The notes beneath the pieces were generated by a model. That model saw only the letters and a list, made by a program, of their open reading frames with translations, did no database searches and was not told the DNA's origin. Positions 10,907 to 21,857 of a stretch of 64,000 bases of DNA are shown here, one piece after another (the stretch's first letter is position 1; each line of letters begins with the position of its first letter). The position numbers and the translations under genes are program-made. Source of the DNA: Vibrio aerogenes (GTDB lineage Bacteria > Pseudomonadota > Gammaproteobacteria > Enterobacterales > Vibrionaceae); NCBI RefSeq assembly GCF_024346755.1, contig NZ_AP024861.1:3596001-3660000 (forward strand), read 5' to 3'.

Positions 10907-11884
10907 TTACAAGTCAACAAACCTTTTGATGAGATGACGCTTGATCGTTTTATTGTCCTGAATTAACTGTTGTAGCCAGTACCCATATCCTTCTTTCACC
11001 AATGATCGTGCAGTCACCTCGGCAGTGTCGCTCCGGCTCATTTGCCGGATGAGGAAATGTTTTACATTGTCTGGCATCGGTTTTAACCGGGTCAGCTGTT
11101 TGATAGCCAACAATTTTAAACCGGGATTATTTGCAGCTTTGATAATCTGCCCAACAGCAAAAGCATCCTGCTGAACAGAAAGATAGTTTAACTCTGAAAT
11201 AGTAAAACCATCCGGTTTCATTAGCCATAACAACTTGTATACACCCGCATTTTTACTTCTTCTGGCTAACGCTGACATCAGCCTTGTTGAAGGCAACCAA
11301 CTGGTGACTGGCTCACTGACCAGGGGATGTGTTAAATAGAGAATTTCATCATCAGTCAAACGTTCCAGTTCCTGAATCAGTAACGATTCATGTAAACGGA
11401 CTAAATCTTCATCACCAGACAGCCAGGAACGCAACTCAAAATTATGCTGTCGGATACGCTGAAGCATCGACACAGTATTTTGTTGATGCTTCCATGTCCG
11501 GAGTAACCTGCCGGAAACAGCAGGAAAGTCAAAAGCAGGTACCGTAAATGTGTATCCATCTTTTCTTTCAGATAGATACCAGGCAGGCTTAATGGATTGC
11601 TGAGCCCGCACAAATTGCTTTATTTTCAATGAAACAGAAAAATGTTCCTGCTCAAGACGTTTGAGCAGTAAATAACGGGCAGCTTCCTGTCCGGGAAGGG
11701 AGATTCGCTGTAAAGAAAAATTAAGTTCATCAATTTTCTCACTAAGCAGCAATTGATGAAGTTCATTCAGCTGGCTGAGAATTTGGGATGACTGCAACAA
11801 CTGTTCTCTGGAAAGCTCATCCAGCTCTCCGGCACTAACATATTGGAGGTTTGTCCATAGCAGAACAAAAAGAAGTAATAACAT
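10907..11884 (-). CDS. Secreted or periplasmic protein of unknown function
   Basis: A 325-aa protein that I do not recognise. It begins with a hydrophobic stretch (LLLLFVLLWTNLQYVSA) ending in a signal-peptidase-like VSA-G site, so it is probably exported. The rest is largely helical and leucine-rich with no metal or catalytic motif that I can see. It lies between ubiD and rho on the same strand. The start at 11884 is chosen because AAGGA lies 6 nt upstream; an ATG two codons earlier abuts that site. The signal peptide lacks an obvious positive n-region, so export is an inference. Confidence 0.7.
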   Translation of the reverse strand: MLLLLFVLLWTNLQYVSAGELDELSREQLLQSSQILSQLNELHQLLLSEKIDELNFSLQRISLPGQEAARYLLLKRLEQEHFSVSLKIKQFVRAQQSIKPAWYLSERKDGYTFTVPAFDFPAVSGRLLRTWKHQQNTVSMLQRIRQHNFELRSWLSGDEDLVRLHESLLIQELERLTDDEILYLTHPLVSEPVTSWLPSTRLMSALARRSKNAGVYKLLWLMKPDGFTISELNYLSVQQDAFAVGQIIKAANNPGLKLLAIKQLTRLKPMPDNVKHFLIRQMSRSDTAEVTARSLVKEGYGYWLQQLIQDNKTIKRHLIKRFVDL

Positions 11885-11958
11885 CAACATTCCTTGTTGT
11901 ATGTGAATTACCTTCAGTAAGATTCAGTAATAGTGGAGTCTGACTCATCAAAATGCAA

Positions 11959-11988
11959 TAAAAAAACATCACCAAGTGGTGATGTTTT
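11959..11988 (-). terminator. Terminator downstream of rho
   Basis: An 11-bp stem AAAACATCACC / GGTGATGTTTT with loop AAGT. Read on the minus strand it ends in a T run (A tract at 11959-11966 on the plus strand). It lies 24 nt beyond the rho stop. Confidence 0.8.
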
Positions 11989-12011
11989 CAAATTCAGAAC
12001 CGGATTCAGAT

Positions 12012-13271
12012 TTATTGACGTCTCATAGCATCAAAAAACTCGTCATTGGTTTTTGTCATTGCAAGCTTATCAATGAGGAATTCCATCGCATCGATTTCTC
12101 CCATCGGGTGAACGATCTTGCGCAAAATCCACATTTTCTGCAGCTCGTCGGCTTTTGTCAGCAATTCTTCACGACGCGTACCGGAACGGTTAAAGTCAAT
12201 TGCAGGGAAAACCCGTTTCTCAGCAATCTTACGATTCAGGTGTAACTCCATGTTACCAGTTCCTTTGAACTCTTCGTAAATGACTTCATCCATTTTAGAA
12301 CCGGTATCAACCAACGCTGTGGCAATAATTGTCAGGCTTCCGCCTTCTTCAACATTCCGTGCAGCGCCGAAAAATCTTTTGGGCCGGTGTAATGCATTCG
12401 CGTCCACACCACCGGTTAATACTTTTCCGGATGAAGGGACGACCGTATTATATGCACGGGCTAAACGTGTAATTGAGTCAAGCAAGATAACAACATCTTT
12501 TTTATGCTCAACCAGACGTTTGGCCTTTTCAATCACCATTTCAGCAACCTGAACGTGGCGGGATGCAGGCTCATCGAAAGTCGAAGCAACCACTTCACCT
12601 TTGACCAAACGCTGCATTTCTGTGACTTCTTCCGGACGTTCATCAATCAAAAGTACCATCAGTTCACATTCAGGGTGATTGTACGCAATGCTTTGAGCAA
12701 TATTTTGCAAAAGCATCGTCTTACCCGCTTTTGGCGGCGCAACAATCAACCCACGCTGGCCTTTACCAATCGGTGATGCCAGATCAAGAACACGCGCAGT
12801 GATGTCTTCTGTTGAGCCATTCCCCCGCTCCATAATCATACGCTCATTGGCATGTAACGGCGTCAGGTTTTCAAAGAGGATCTTATTGCGGGCATTGTCT
12901 GGCTTGTCGTCGTTAACAGTATTCACTTTCAGCAATGCAAAATAACGCTCACCTTCTTTTGGCGGGCGAATCTTACCGGAGATGGAATCCCCTGTACGCA
13001 GGTTAAAACGACGTATCTGACTGGGTGACACATAGATGTCATCCGGGCCTGCCAGATAGGAGCTGTCAGAGCTGCGCAAGAAGCCGAAACCATCCTGCAG
13101 AATTTCTAACACGCCATCACCAAAAATATCTTCTCCGCTCTTTGCATGCGCTTTCAGTATCGAGAAGATAATGTCTTGTTTTCTCAAACGTGCAAGGTTT
13201 TCCAGCCCGAGGCTTTCACCAAGTTTCACGAGATCAGACACAGGTCTGTTCTTTAGTTCTGTTAGGTTCAT
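12012..13271 (-). CDS. rho: Transcription termination factor Rho
   Basis: A 419-aa protein, exactly the E. coli length when started at 13271 ([19 protein letters not shown]). The N-terminal RNA-binding domain contains the GFGFLR motif. The RecA-like ATPase domain has Walker [11 protein letters not shown], Walker [17 protein letters not shown], and the Q/R-loop region [10 protein letters not shown]. Rho is a hexameric RNA translocase that ends transcription. The 205-bp gap to trxA should hold the rho leader, which is autoregulated in E. coli. The 8 extra in-frame residues from 13295 are not needed. Confidence 0.98.
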   Translation of the reverse strand: MNLTELKNRPVSDLVKLGESLGLENLARLRKQDIIFSILKAHAKSGEDIFGDGVLEILQDGFGFLRSSDSSYLAGPDDIYVSPSQIRRFNLRTGDSISGKIRPPKEGERYFALLKVNTVNDDKPDNARNKILFENLTPLHANERMIMERGNGSTEDITARVLDLASPIGKGQRGLIVAPPKAGKTMLLQNIAQSIAYNHPECELMVLLIDERPEEVTEMQRLVKGEVVASTFDEPASRHVQVAEMVIEKAKRLVEHKKDVVILLDSITRLARAYNTVVPSSGKVLTGGVDANALHRPKRFFGAARNVEEGGSLTIIATALVDTGSKMDEVIYEEFKGTGNMELHLNRKIAEKRVFPAIDFNRSGTRREELLTKADELQKMWILRKIVHPMGEIDAMEFLIDKLAMTKTNDEFFDAMRRQ

Positions 13272-13437
13272 TGTGGTGGATTGTTGTTTAGTCAAAATTA
13301 GGATCTGTTTGCTAAGTTAAGGTTAAGATAGACTTTGGCCTCAGGATTGACCAAGAAGTGAACACATATTTAATTAACGTGCATTAAACTAGCACCATTT
13401 AATTATCGAGTCCAGATATTGTTGTAAGTTTATGTGC

Positions 13438-13468
13438 AAAACCGTACATATTTCTATATACGGTTTTT
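13438..13468 (-). terminator. Terminator downstream of trxA
   Basis: A hairpin with arms AAAACCGTA and TACGGTTTT lies just past the trxA stop, with A/T tracts on both sides. Read on the minus strand it ends in a short T run. Confidence 0.6.
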
Positions 13469-13476
13469 GCTCAAGA

Positions 13477-13803
13477 TCACAAATGTGAATCTAAAAACTC
13501 AACCAACTGAGTTTTGGACAACGCACCAACTTTTGTTGCAGCAACCTGACCATTCTTAAACAACAATAAAGTCGGGATACCACGAATACCAAATTTCGCT
13601 GGCGTATCAGCATTTTGATCAATATTCAGTTTTCCGATAGTGAGTTTATCTCCGAACTCTTCTGCGATCTCATCGAGAATCGGAGCAATCATTTTACATG
13701 GACCACACCATTCCGCCCAAAAATCTACAAGAACAGGGCCTGCAGCTTTGATTACACTGTCCTCAAAACCTTCATCACTAAGCTGCAAAATCTTATCACT
13801 CAT
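13477..13803 (-). CDS. trxA: Thioredoxin 1
   Basis: A 108-aa protein with the redox-active WCGPCK motif (about residues 32-37) in [14 protein letters not shown] and the cis-proline loop [11 protein letters not shown]. Both length and sequence are standard for thioredoxin A, the cytoplasmic disulfide reductase. The start at 13803 ([10 protein letters not shown]) has a GGAGTTGAAG ribosome-binding site. An in-frame extension to 13890 would add 29 unrelated residues. It lies upstream of rho and is divergent from rhlB, as in E. coli. Confidence 0.98.
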   Translation of the reverse strand: MSDKILQLSDEGFEDSVIKAAGPVLVDFWAEWCGPCKMIAPILDEIAEEFGDKLTIGKLNIDQNADTPAKFGIRGIPTLLLFKNGQVAATKVGALSKTQLVEFLDSHL

Positions 13804-13913
13804 CTTCAACTCCAATGTTTTTCCTGAACTGATTGCATAATGATCAGCATTTAGATGTCCTATTGGAATGTATTTACTTCCGTATTGCAAGCTTAAGCTG
13901 ATATTCTATAGTG

Positions 13914-15233
13914 ATGAAAAAGACACATATCACAGAGCAAAAATTCGCCGATTTGGGATTACACCCCCAAATTAAAACAGGTTTGACAACAAAAGGGTTC
14001 GAATTTTGTACCCCGATTCAAGCCTTGGCGCTGCCGGTACTGCTCTCCGGCCAAGACATTGCAGGCCAGGCCCAAACAGGGACTGGTAAAACTTTAACGT
14101 TTCTTGCTGCGACATTTCATCATCTGCTGACCATTCCTGCTCATGAAGGCCGGAAGCCGGGTAATCCAAGAGCGATTATCATGGCACCAACCCGCGAACT
14201 GGCCATACAAATTTTTCATGATGCAGAGCCACTGACACAAAGCTCAGGACTGAAAGTGGCCCTTGCCTATGGTGGTGAAAGTTACGAGAAACAATTATCC
14301 CGGCTCAAAGATGGTGTCGATATTCTGATTGGAACCACAGGACGAATCATCGACTTTTATAAACAGCGGGTGTTCAACCTGAATAACATTCAGGTGGTAG
14401 TCCTTGATGAAGCAGACCGGATGTTTGACCTTGGTTTTATTAAAGATATCCGCTTTTTATTCCGCCGGATGCCTGAACCAAAAGAACGTTTGAACATGCT
14501 CTTTTCTGCCACCTTATCTTACCGGGTACAGGAACTGGCGTTTGAACACATGAACCAGCCTGAGCATATTGTTGTAGAACCAGAACAAAAAACCGGGCAC
14601 CGGATCAAAGAAGAGCTCTTTTATCCATCCAATGAACATAAAATGTCTTTGCTTCAAACATTGATTGAAGAAGAATGGCCCGATCGGGCAATCATTTTTG
14701 CAAATACCAAACATAAATGTGAATCAGTCTGGGGGCACCTTGCAGCCGACGGACATCGTGCAGGCCTGTTAACCGGGGACGTCCCTCAGAAAAAACGGGA
14801 ACGGATTTTAGAACAGTTTACACAAGGCCAGCTGGATATTCTGGTCGCAACTGATGTGGCTGCACGGGGATTACATATTCCGCAGGTCACCCATGTATTT
14901 AACTATGATTTACCTGATGACAGTGAAGATTATGTTCACCGGATAGGCCGTACAGGACGCGCAGGCGCAAGCGGTCACTCAATCAGCTTCGCCTGTGAAG
15001 AATACGCCATCAACCTGCCTGCCATCGAAAGCTATATTAATCACACGATTCCTGTATCTGATTATGATGCATCGGCTTTATTGACAGATTTGCCTGCGCC
15101 ATTGAAAATGCATTCACCTCGTCCTGCCCGGAGAACCAATACCGGCGGTGCACGTTCAGGAAACAACAACGGGCAACCCAGAAAAAGACAGAAGCGTTCA
15201 GGGTCGCCTCAACACAAAAAAAAGGATAGCTGA
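13914..15233 (+). CDS. rhlB: ATP-dependent RNA helicase RhlB
   Basis: A 439-aa DEAD-box helicase of the RNA degradosome. Motifs in order: Q motif PIQALALP, Walker [19 protein letters not shown] box [14 protein letters not shown] (motif III), ATDVAARG, and HRIGRTGR (motif VI). The C-terminal tail is basic ([16 protein letters not shown]...), as expected for RNA contact. The start is the ATG at 13914; a GTG three bases earlier is also open. It is followed after 8 nt by gppA, the conserved rhlB-gppA operon. Confidence 0.96.
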   Translation: MKKTHITEQKFADLGLHPQIKTGLTTKGFEFCTPIQALALPVLLSGQDIAGQAQTGTGKTLTFLAATFHHLLTIPAHEGRKPGNPRAIIMAPTRELAIQIFHDAEPLTQSSGLKVALAYGGESYEKQLSRLKDGVDILIGTTGRIIDFYKQRVFNLNNIQVVVLDEADRMFDLGFIKDIRFLFRRMPEPKERLNMLFSATLSYRVQELAFEHMNQPEHIVVEPEQKTGHRIKEELFYPSNEHKMSLLQTLIEEEWPDRAIIFANTKHKCESVWGHLAADGHRAGLLTGDVPQKKRERILEQFTQGQLDILVATDVAARGLHIPQVTHVFNYDLPDDSEDYVHRIGRTGRAGASGHSISFACEEYAINLPAIESYINHTIPVSDYDASALLTDLPAPLKMHSPRPARRTNTGGARSGNNNGQPRKRQKRSGSPQHKKKDS

Positions 15234-15241
15234 GTCTTTTT

Positions 15242-16735
15242 ATGAGCCAGGTCGTACCTTCACCACTATATGCAGCTATTGATTTAGGTTCCAATAGCTT
15301 CCACATGCTCATTGTCCGCCATGTCAATGGCAGTGTACAAACAATGGCAAAAATCAAGCGTAAAGTCAGACTTGCAGCTGGTTTGGATGAGCAAAATACG
15401 TTGAGTGAAGAAGCCATGCAACGCGGCTGGGATTGCCTGCGTCTTTTTGCTGAACGGCTTCAGGATATTCCAGGGGAGAATATCCGGATTGTTGGGACCG
15501 CAACATTAAGAACAGCAACTAATGCAGATGTATTCATCCGGAAAGCCAATCAAATCTTAGGTTATCCGCTTGAAGTCATTCCCGGCACCGATGAAGCCGC
15601 GACGATTTATAAAGGTGTTGCCCATACATCAGGTGGTTCAGGGCGCCGGCTGGTTGTCGATATTGGTGGCGCAAGCACCGAGTTAATCATCGGTGAAGGC
15701 TTCGAAGCAAATGCATTAACCAGCCTGAAAATGGGATGTGTCACCTGGCTTGAAAAACATTTCCGCAACAGGCAACTCACTGAGTCAAACTTTATTCAGG
15801 CGATAGAAGATGCCAAACAAGTTATCCGGCCGGTTTTACAGCAATATCAGAAATTAGGCTGGGATGTCTGTGTTGGCGCAAGTGGTACTGTACAGGCACT
15901 TCAGGAAATCATGCTCGCTCAGGGCATGGATGAAGTGATTACACTGGCAAAACTGAAACGTCTGCAAAATCAGGCGATGTTGGCAGATCATCTGGAAGAA
16001 CTGGAAATTGAAGGCTTAACACTGGAAAGAGCGCTGGTTTTTCCAAGTGGCCTGTCGATTCTGATAGCGATCTTTGAATTGCTGAATATCAGCGCCATGA
16101 CACTGGCTGGAGGCGCACTGCGGGAAGGACTGGTCTACGAAATGATCACCGAACTCCGGCAGGATAATATCCGTGAGCGTACAATCAAAAGTATGCAAAG
16201 CCGTTATCAGATCGACGACATCTATGCCGGGCAGGTGGCAAACCTTGCCAGCCAATTGTTTCAGCAGTGCGGCGGGTCAGCATGGATTCCTGAGCCACAG
16301 TCTGAAATGCTGCTCAGAACTGCGGCTCAATTACATGAAATCGGTCTGTCGATTGATTTCAAAACAGGTGGTCAGCATAACGCCTATCTCATTCAACATT
16401 CAGATCTGCCGGGATTTACCCGGGCCCAGCGTTATTTTCTGGGTGAGTTAACCCGGCGCTACCGGGATACGTTAACATCGTTACCGGAACAACATGCATT
16501 GTCCAGCACCAGTGGTAAAAGGCTGCTGAGGTTACTGAGACTGGCAGTATTGCTCAGTCACCGCCGGGATCAACAGCTGGTTCCGGAATTTGTCGTCACG
16601 GCAGACAAAGAAAAACTGACACTCAGTATTGATCTGCAATGGCTGGACAACAACCCACTCACCAAAGCTGAGCTGGAAACAGAGAGTAACCGGCAAACCG
16701 ATATGGGGTGGCCACTGGTACTCACCGAAAAATAG
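15242..16735 (+). CDS. gppA: Guanosine-5'-triphosphate,3'-diphosphate pyrophosphatase
   Basis: A 497-aa member of the Ppx/GppA family (E. coli GppA 494 aa). It converts pppGpp to ppGpp in the stringent response and may also hydrolyse polyphosphate. The actin-like ATPase fold signatures are visible: [16 protein letters not shown] near the N-terminus and [16 protein letters not shown] near residue 140. A C-terminal HD-like helical domain with [11 protein letters not shown] follows. It is in an operon with rhlB. The GppA label over Ppx is supported by this neighbour. Confidence 0.94.
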   Translation: MSQVVPSPLYAAIDLGSNSFHMLIVRHVNGSVQTMAKIKRKVRLAAGLDEQNTLSEEAMQRGWDCLRLFAERLQDIPGENIRIVGTATLRTATNADVFIRKANQILGYPLEVIPGTDEAATIYKGVAHTSGGSGRRLVVDIGGASTELIIGEGFEANALTSLKMGCVTWLEKHFRNRQLTESNFIQAIEDAKQVIRPVLQQYQKLGWDVCVGASGTVQALQEIMLAQGMDEVITLAKLKRLQNQAMLADHLEELEIEGLTLERALVFPSGLSILIAIFELLNISAMTLAGGALREGLVYEMITELRQDNIRERTIKSMQSRYQIDDIYAGQVANLASQLFQQCGGSAWIPEPQSEMLLRTAAQLHEIGLSIDFKTGGQHNAYLIQHSDLPGFTRAQRYFLGELTRRYRDTLTSLPEQHALSSTSGKRLLRLLRLAVLLSHRRDQQLVPEFVVTADKEKLTLSIDLQWLDNNPLTKAELETESNRQTDMGWPLVLTEK

Positions 16736-16771
16736 CAGGAAAAAGTCCCGGTTTCAGCGCACTCTCCGGCC

Positions 16772-19700
16772 TCACGTCTGAGATAATCCTTCTTCCGGGC
16801 CTTTCTTCTCATTCTTTACCCGGTTCAACATGGCTCTTAGTTTAATTGGCTTGACCGGTTTCGGCATGAACCGGAATCCATGTGATTCAATCACATCCAG
16901 CATATCCTCTGTCCGGTCTGCACTGATGATAATCCCTTCAAACCGATCACCGAGCCGGAGCCGGCATTGCTGTAATACTTCAAGTCCTGTCCGACCATGA
17001 TCCAGCCGGTAATCAGAGAGAATGACATCCGGATGCCAGCGCTCATCAATTTTTCTTAATCCGGAAACTAAATCTTTTGCCGTTCTGATATCGACACCCC
17101 AACGAGACAACAATGCGGTCATTCCTTCCAGAATATCCGATTCATTATCAATACAAAGCACTTTGATTCCAGCTAATCCGCCATCTGTGGATACCTTTTG
17201 CTCTGCGGGCTTCTTCTTCACATCCGATGCTTTGGCTCTGCGCAATTTCAGATAGAACACACTACCCTGCCCCGGCCATGAACGCATATCTATTCTGTGG
17301 CCAAGTACCTGAGCAATACCTCTGGAGATCGCCAGCCCCAGTCCAACGCCCTGATCAGACTGAACCCGGCCACCCCGGTTAAATTCTTCAAAAATATCCT
17401 GCTGTTTATCTTCCGGGATACCAATGCCGTTATCCCAGACTTCAATCCGGATTTGATTGCCGTCATGTCTGACGCCTAATATCACTTTCCCGTTGGTCGT
17501 ATAGCGAAATGCATTGGTCAGAAAGTTCTGAATGACACGGCGTAAAAGTTTCGGATCTGACCGGACATATACCGAAGAAGGCACCATCGAAAAATCAATG
17601 CCCTGCTGACGGGCAAGTACATGAAACTCAGCATCCAGATGGCTCAGTACATCATGGACGGCAAAAGCATGGATATTGGTATCCAGCTTCCCTGACTCCA
17701 GCCGTGAAATATCCAGTAAATCACCAATCAACTCTTCAGCCGCACCAAGGGCACTTTCAATGTGCATTGACAAATGTTGCGTCTCTTCCTCTTGAGTCAG
17801 CTCTGACAGTGATGATGCAAACAGCCGGGCAGCATTCAGAGGCTGCATGAGATCATGACTGACTGCCGCCAGAAAACGGGACTTGGACTGTGATTCCCGT
17901 TCAGCGCGCTGCGTTTCCTGCACCAGCTGACGGTTAAGCTTTTCAAGCTCTCTGGTTCGCCTGTGAACCCGTTCTTCGAGAAACTCATTCGTTTGTTTGA
18001 GAGCATCCTCGGCATCGCGAAAAACTGTAATATCAGAAAAAAGCATCACAAAACCACCACCAGGCATCGCATTACCCTGTACTTCAATGACCCGGCCATC
18101 AGGCCGCATCCGGGAAGAGGTATGACTGGTTCCGGCTTCAAGGTGGCGTAATCTCTTTTGAACATGGGCTTCAATATCTCCCGGTCCACACAATCCCTGT
18201 TCTGCATTATGACGGATGACATCCGCAACAGGCCGTCCGACCTGAATCAGCCCCTGAGGAAAATCAAACAGTTCCAGATAGCGCTGATTCCAGGCGACCA
18301 GACGAAGCTGCTTATCAATGACGGAAAGCCCCTGCCCGATATGTTCGATTGCACCTTGCAGCAAGCCCCGGCTAAAATCATATAATTCAGAGGCTTCATC
18401 AACGATAGTTGCAACTTCTTCCAGCTGCATATTGCGGCCCTGCAACGCAGATGACAGCACAAGCCTGGCCGAAGAAGCCCCAAAAATCCCGGCTAATACT
18501 CTTTCTGCATGCCGGATTAAAGATGAAGGCGCCTGCTGCTGAGGTATTCTCAGTCCGGAATATCTTTCCCAGAACTGTGAAAAAGCCGTTTCCATCCGGC
18601 TCCGGCCAACAAAACGGGCGACCAGCATTTCCAGTTCAGTGACAGTCACCCGGCTGTGATAAAGCGTCATATTATCGCTTTCAGGAAAAGGGCTGCCCAC
18701 GAAAGAAGCTGATTGTAAGCGCTCACCAATAGACAGACGTGTCATTTTTGACACACCCACATAGCAAAGTGCATTCACAATGACACTGAGAATCATCCCC
18801 CAGTCAGACAAGCTGATACCCAGATCAGAGATAAACCAAGGTGGAGAGATAAGCCAGAGTAATGGATTGGTTTGTTGATCTCCGGCTAACAGATTCGTCT
18901 GTGACATCAATGTCACACCCCATATGATAAACCCGGTTATCAACCCGGCATAAACGCCCTTCTTGTTCCCTTCCCGCCAGAAAAGACCACCAATTAAAGC
19001 CGGTGCAAACTGTGCAACAGCAGCAAAAGAGAGAAACCCAATCGCTGAGAGTGACGGCACAGCATCCAGTACATGATAAAAAAACCATGCTCCGGCCAGC
19101 AACAGACAAATGATTCCCCGGCGAACGATCAGCAGAATCCGGGAGAAATATTGTTGTCCCCGCTGCATAAATTTAAACCGTCGCAGCAACAGAGGCACAA
19201 CCAAATCATTAGAAACCATGATGGTCAATGCAATCGTGGAGACAATCACCATGCCTGTCGCTGCCGAGGTGCCCCCCAAAAATGCAATCAGGGCAACAAA
19301 GTCTGCCCCAATCATCTTGGGCACATGAATCACGTAAGTATCGGCCAGACTGACATCCAGCATCGACTTTCCTACCCAGGAAACAGGCAGAACAAACAAC
19401 CCCATTAACAGTAAATAAAGCGGGAAGACCCAGCGGGCGGTATGCAAATCTCCCGGGTGCTCATTTTCGACCACCATCGTGTGGAACAACCGGGGTAAAC
19501 AGAGCACCGCCAACATGGTTAAAATCAAATGAATCAGCAATCCGGGCCAGTCAGGAGCAGTCATCGCTCCCCGGGCTTCTGCCATCAGGTCAACCGAATC
19601 CGAAGACCAACCGATGTAAAAGATAAAAAGACCGACAAACAAAAACGCAACCAGTTTGACGACAGATTCAAACGCAATAGCCATCATAATGCCACGATGA

Positions 19701-20248
19701 TGTTCTGTGGTATCAATATGCCGGGTGCCAAATAACATGGTAAACACAGCCAGTACCAGCACAATAAACAGTGATACATCATTGCTGCCGGCACCGGTTT
19801 GCTCCACCGTCTCACCGGTCAGGATATAAAAACCCATAGTGACACCGCGCAATTGCAGTGCGATATAAGGCAGGATACCGGTGACAGCAATCACGGTGAC
19901 AACCACAGCCAGCCCCTGAGACTTACCATAACGGGCCGCGATAAAATCCGCAATTGATGTGATATGTTCCCGTTTGGCGATGACCATTAACCGGGCCATA
20001 ATCCGCCAGCCAAAAATAAATACCAGTGCCGGAGAAAGGTAGACAGGAAGAAATGACCAGGGCTGGAGAGTGGCCTGTCCAACCGTGCCATAAAAGGTCC
20101 AGGACGTACAATAAACCGCAATGGACAAGCTATAAATAAGTGGCCGGTAACCAGAAAGCCATTGCGGTCTTTTATCTCCTGACCAGGCAATAAAAAACAG
20201 CAGACCGAGGTAAACAAATAAAACCGGCGCTACAATCCATGATGGCAT
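16772..20248 (-). CDS. crbS: CrbS-type hybrid sensor histidine kinase with N-terminal sodium/solute symporter domain
   Basis: A 1158-aa membrane protein. Residues about 1-500 form a sodium:solute symporter-like domain with 12 or more membrane segments. A PAS domain follows (around GLSVIDKQLRLVAWNQRYLELF), then a coiled coil, a histidine kinase core (H-box FLAAVSHDLMQPLNAARLF; N-box QNFLTNAFRYT; G-box DNGIGIPEDKQQDIFEEF) and a C-terminal receiver (from about 1025) with phospho-Asp in ILSDYRLD. In Vibrio cholerae the orthologue CrbS, with regulator CrbR, switches on acs and so acetate uptake. The acs gene lies 4 kb away here. The start at 20248 has an AAGGACAAGG ribosome-binding site. The CrbS name rests on architecture and synteny. 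Confidence 0.88.
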   Translation of the reverse strand: MPSWIVAPVLFVYLGLLFFIAWSGDKRPQWLSGYRPLIYSLSIAVYCTSWTFYGTVGQATLQPWSFLPVYLSPALVFIFGWRIMARLMVIAKREHITSIADFIAARYGKSQGLAVVVTVIAVTGILPYIALQLRGVTMGFYILTGETVEQTGAGSNDVSLFIVLVLAVFTMLFGTRHIDTTEHHRGIMMAIAFESVVKLVAFLFVGLFIFYIGWSSDSVDLMAEARGAMTAPDWPGLLIHLILTMLAVLCLPRLFHTMVVENEHPGDLHTARWVFPLYLLLMGLFVLPVSWVGKSMLDVSLADTYVIHVPKMIGADFVALIAFLGGTSAATGMVIVSTIALTIMVSNDLVVPLLLRRFKFMQRGQQYFSRILLIVRRGIICLLLAGAWFFYHVLDAVPSLSAIGFLSFAAVAQFAPALIGGLFWREGNKKGVYAGLITGFIIWGVTLMSQTNLLAGDQQTNPLLWLISPPWFISDLGISLSDWGMILSVIVNALCYVGVSKMTRLSIGERLQSASFVGSPFPESDNMTLYHSRVTVTELEMLVARFVGRSRMETAFSQFWERYSGLRIPQQQAPSSLIRHAERVLAGIFGASSARLVLSSALQGRNMQLEEVATIVDEASELYDFSRGLLQGAIEHIGQGLSVIDKQLRLVAWNQRYLELFDFPQGLIQVGRPVADVIRHNAEQGLCGPGDIEAHVQKRLRHLEAGTSHTSSRMRPDGRVIEVQGNAMPGGGFVMLFSDITVFRDAEDALKQTNEFLEERVHRRTRELEKLNRQLVQETQRAERESQSKSRFLAAVSHDLMQPLNAARLFASSLSELTQEEETQHLSMHIESALGAAEELIGDLLDISRLESGKLDTNIHAFAVHDVLSHLDAEFHVLARQQGIDFSMVPSSVYVRSDPKLLRRVIQNFLTNAFRYTTNGKVILGVRHDGNQIRIEVWDNGIGIPEDKQQDIFEEFNRGGRVQSDQGVGLGLAISRGIAQVLGHRIDMRSWPGQGSVFYLKLRRAKASDVKKKPAEQKVSTDGGLAGIKVLCIDNESDILEGMTALLSRWGVDIRTAKDLVSGLRKIDERWHPDVILSDYRLDHGRTGLEVLQQCRLRLGDRFEGIIISADRTEDMLDVIESHGFRFMPKPVKPIKLRAMLNRVKNEKKGPEEGLSQT

Positions 20249-20397
20249 GCCTTGTCCTTTTGTCGAATGAAAGCCGGATACGCTTATACCGAGATCCCTG
20301 CCATCTGAAGATGCATCACTCAGATGGTTGGGGAACAAACACTTCAGATATAAAACTGAATGAATTCATTAAACTAAGGATTTTCAGAGAACACAAT

Positions 20398-21588
20398 TCA
20401 GCCGGATGATTTTTGTGCCTCAGGTGTGATTTCTGTTGTGGTGCGCTCCGGATATTCGACCCGCACAAAGAGTGCAATCACCCCCATGACCGCCATACCA
20501 AGGAACACATAACTTCCCCAGCGTTCATAGCCCCAGCCGCTCATTGTGGTCATCACTGCAATCACTGCTCCCAGAGGAATCGCGTTATAAAGAGCCTGCA
20601 GTGCAATCATCCGGTCAGCACTACCTGATTGCTGGATGTAGCGGATAGCTGCCAGATGAGCAACCGCAAATGTCAGACTGTGGAATAGCTGAATCACCAC
20701 CAACACAGCAATCTGATATGTCATGGCCATTAACCCCCAGCGGATTATCACAGCGACAGCAGAAAGTAAGAACATGGCATGAACAGACCAGGATTTGAAG
20801 AAGCGTTGACTGAATGCAAACACACAAATCTCAGCAATCACCCCGAGACTCCACAGGTAGCCAACGACACTTTCTGAATAACCCACCGATTTCCAGTAAA
20901 CCGAACTAAAACTGTAATAAGCCGCGTGACTTCCCTGAATACAGGCGATCAGAAACAGGAACTTAATCACCGGCCACTCTTTGAGTATTCCGGCCAGCCG
21001 GACACGACTTCCCGGTTTGGGCTGATGCTGAGTCACCGGAGGCGGCCCGGGCAAACGCAGGCTCAGCAAAATCGTCACCAGCATGCCGATTAATGCACAG
21101 TAAAGGATCCAGTTTTCACCCCAATGTGTCACGACCCAACCCACAATCGATGAACCGACGATAAATGCCACCGATCCCCATAAGCGGGTTCTGCCGTAAT
21201 CCAGCATGTTTAATGTGGTGTAATGATTTGCTAATGCGTCAGAGACAGGGATAATCGGCCCAAAAAACAGATTCAGGGCAACAGTTGCGACAGCAATCCA
21301 GACAAAATCACCCTCAGTCACCCCATGAAGCGCAATGAGCACCGCACATAACACACTGCACCAGCGCAAAACAGGAATATACTGTTCCACCCGCTGAATC
21401 CGCGGCGTTAAGACAAGATTAGAAACACAGCGGGTAGCAAAAGCCAATCCCAGAATGATACCACTGTCGGTCGAAGAAATGCCTTCACTCTGAAGCCAGA
21501 CAGCCCAAAATGGCAGATAAGCGCCATAGACGAAGAAGAAACTGAAAAAGTACTGCGATATCCAGCCATACGGGGATGTTTTAATCAT
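20398..21588 (-). CDS. MFS transporter, HcaT-like (3-phenylpropionate permease family)
   Basis: A 396-aa protein with about 12 hydrophobic segments. It begins PYGWISQYFFSFFFVYGAYLPFW and contains DYGRTRLWGSVAFIVGSSIVGW, both typical of the MFS_1_like/HcaT and nucleoside-proton symporter-like group. The substrate cannot be read from sequence; the 3-phenylpropionate label is commonly attached to this family but is unproven. It lies upstream of crbS on the same strand and is divergent from the DUF294 gene. An AGGA ribosome-binding site sits 5-6 nt before the start. Confidence 0.8.
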   Translation of the reverse strand: MIKTSPYGWISQYFFSFFFVYGAYLPFWAVWLQSEGISSTDSGIILGLAFATRCVSNLVLTPRIQRVEQYIPVLRWCSVLCAVLIALHGVTEGDFVWIAVATVALNLFFGPIIPVSDALANHYTTLNMLDYGRTRLWGSVAFIVGSSIVGWVVTHWGENWILYCALIGMLVTILLSLRLPGPPPVTQHQPKPGSRVRLAGILKEWPVIKFLFLIACIQGSHAAYYSFSSVYWKSVGYSESVVGYLWSLGVIAEICVFAFSQRFFKSWSVHAMFLLSAVAVIIRWGLMAMTYQIAVLVVIQLFHSLTFAVAHLAAIRYIQQSGSADRMIALQALYNAIPLGAVIAVMTTMSGWGYERWGSYVFLGMAVMGVIALFVRVEYPERTTTEITPEAQKSSG

Positions 21589-21857
21589 ATGATTCCTGTT
21601 TATTCACTGAGCACCGGAAAACCACAGCTCCGGCGAATCAGGCCTATTATGCGGGCTGTCATCAGGAAGAAAAAGTGAACTTTATTCAACTCATCGTTTC
21701 CCTGTTTAAAGGTGTTTATTTTTTCATCAAAACTCACCTCATAAGCAAAGTTCACTAAAAATATTTGCCTCATGTTTTCCGGGTGTATTAGACCAAAGTC
21801 GTCTGGAGACCGCTCATATTTCGGCCACACTTAACAAAAACAAAACAAGAGGTGGTG

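Noticed and set aside
21600..21830. 76-codon minus-strand frame just upstream of the MFS transporter
   Set aside because: No ribosome-binding site of note, no family resemblance, and it fills the divergent promoter region between two well-supported genes.
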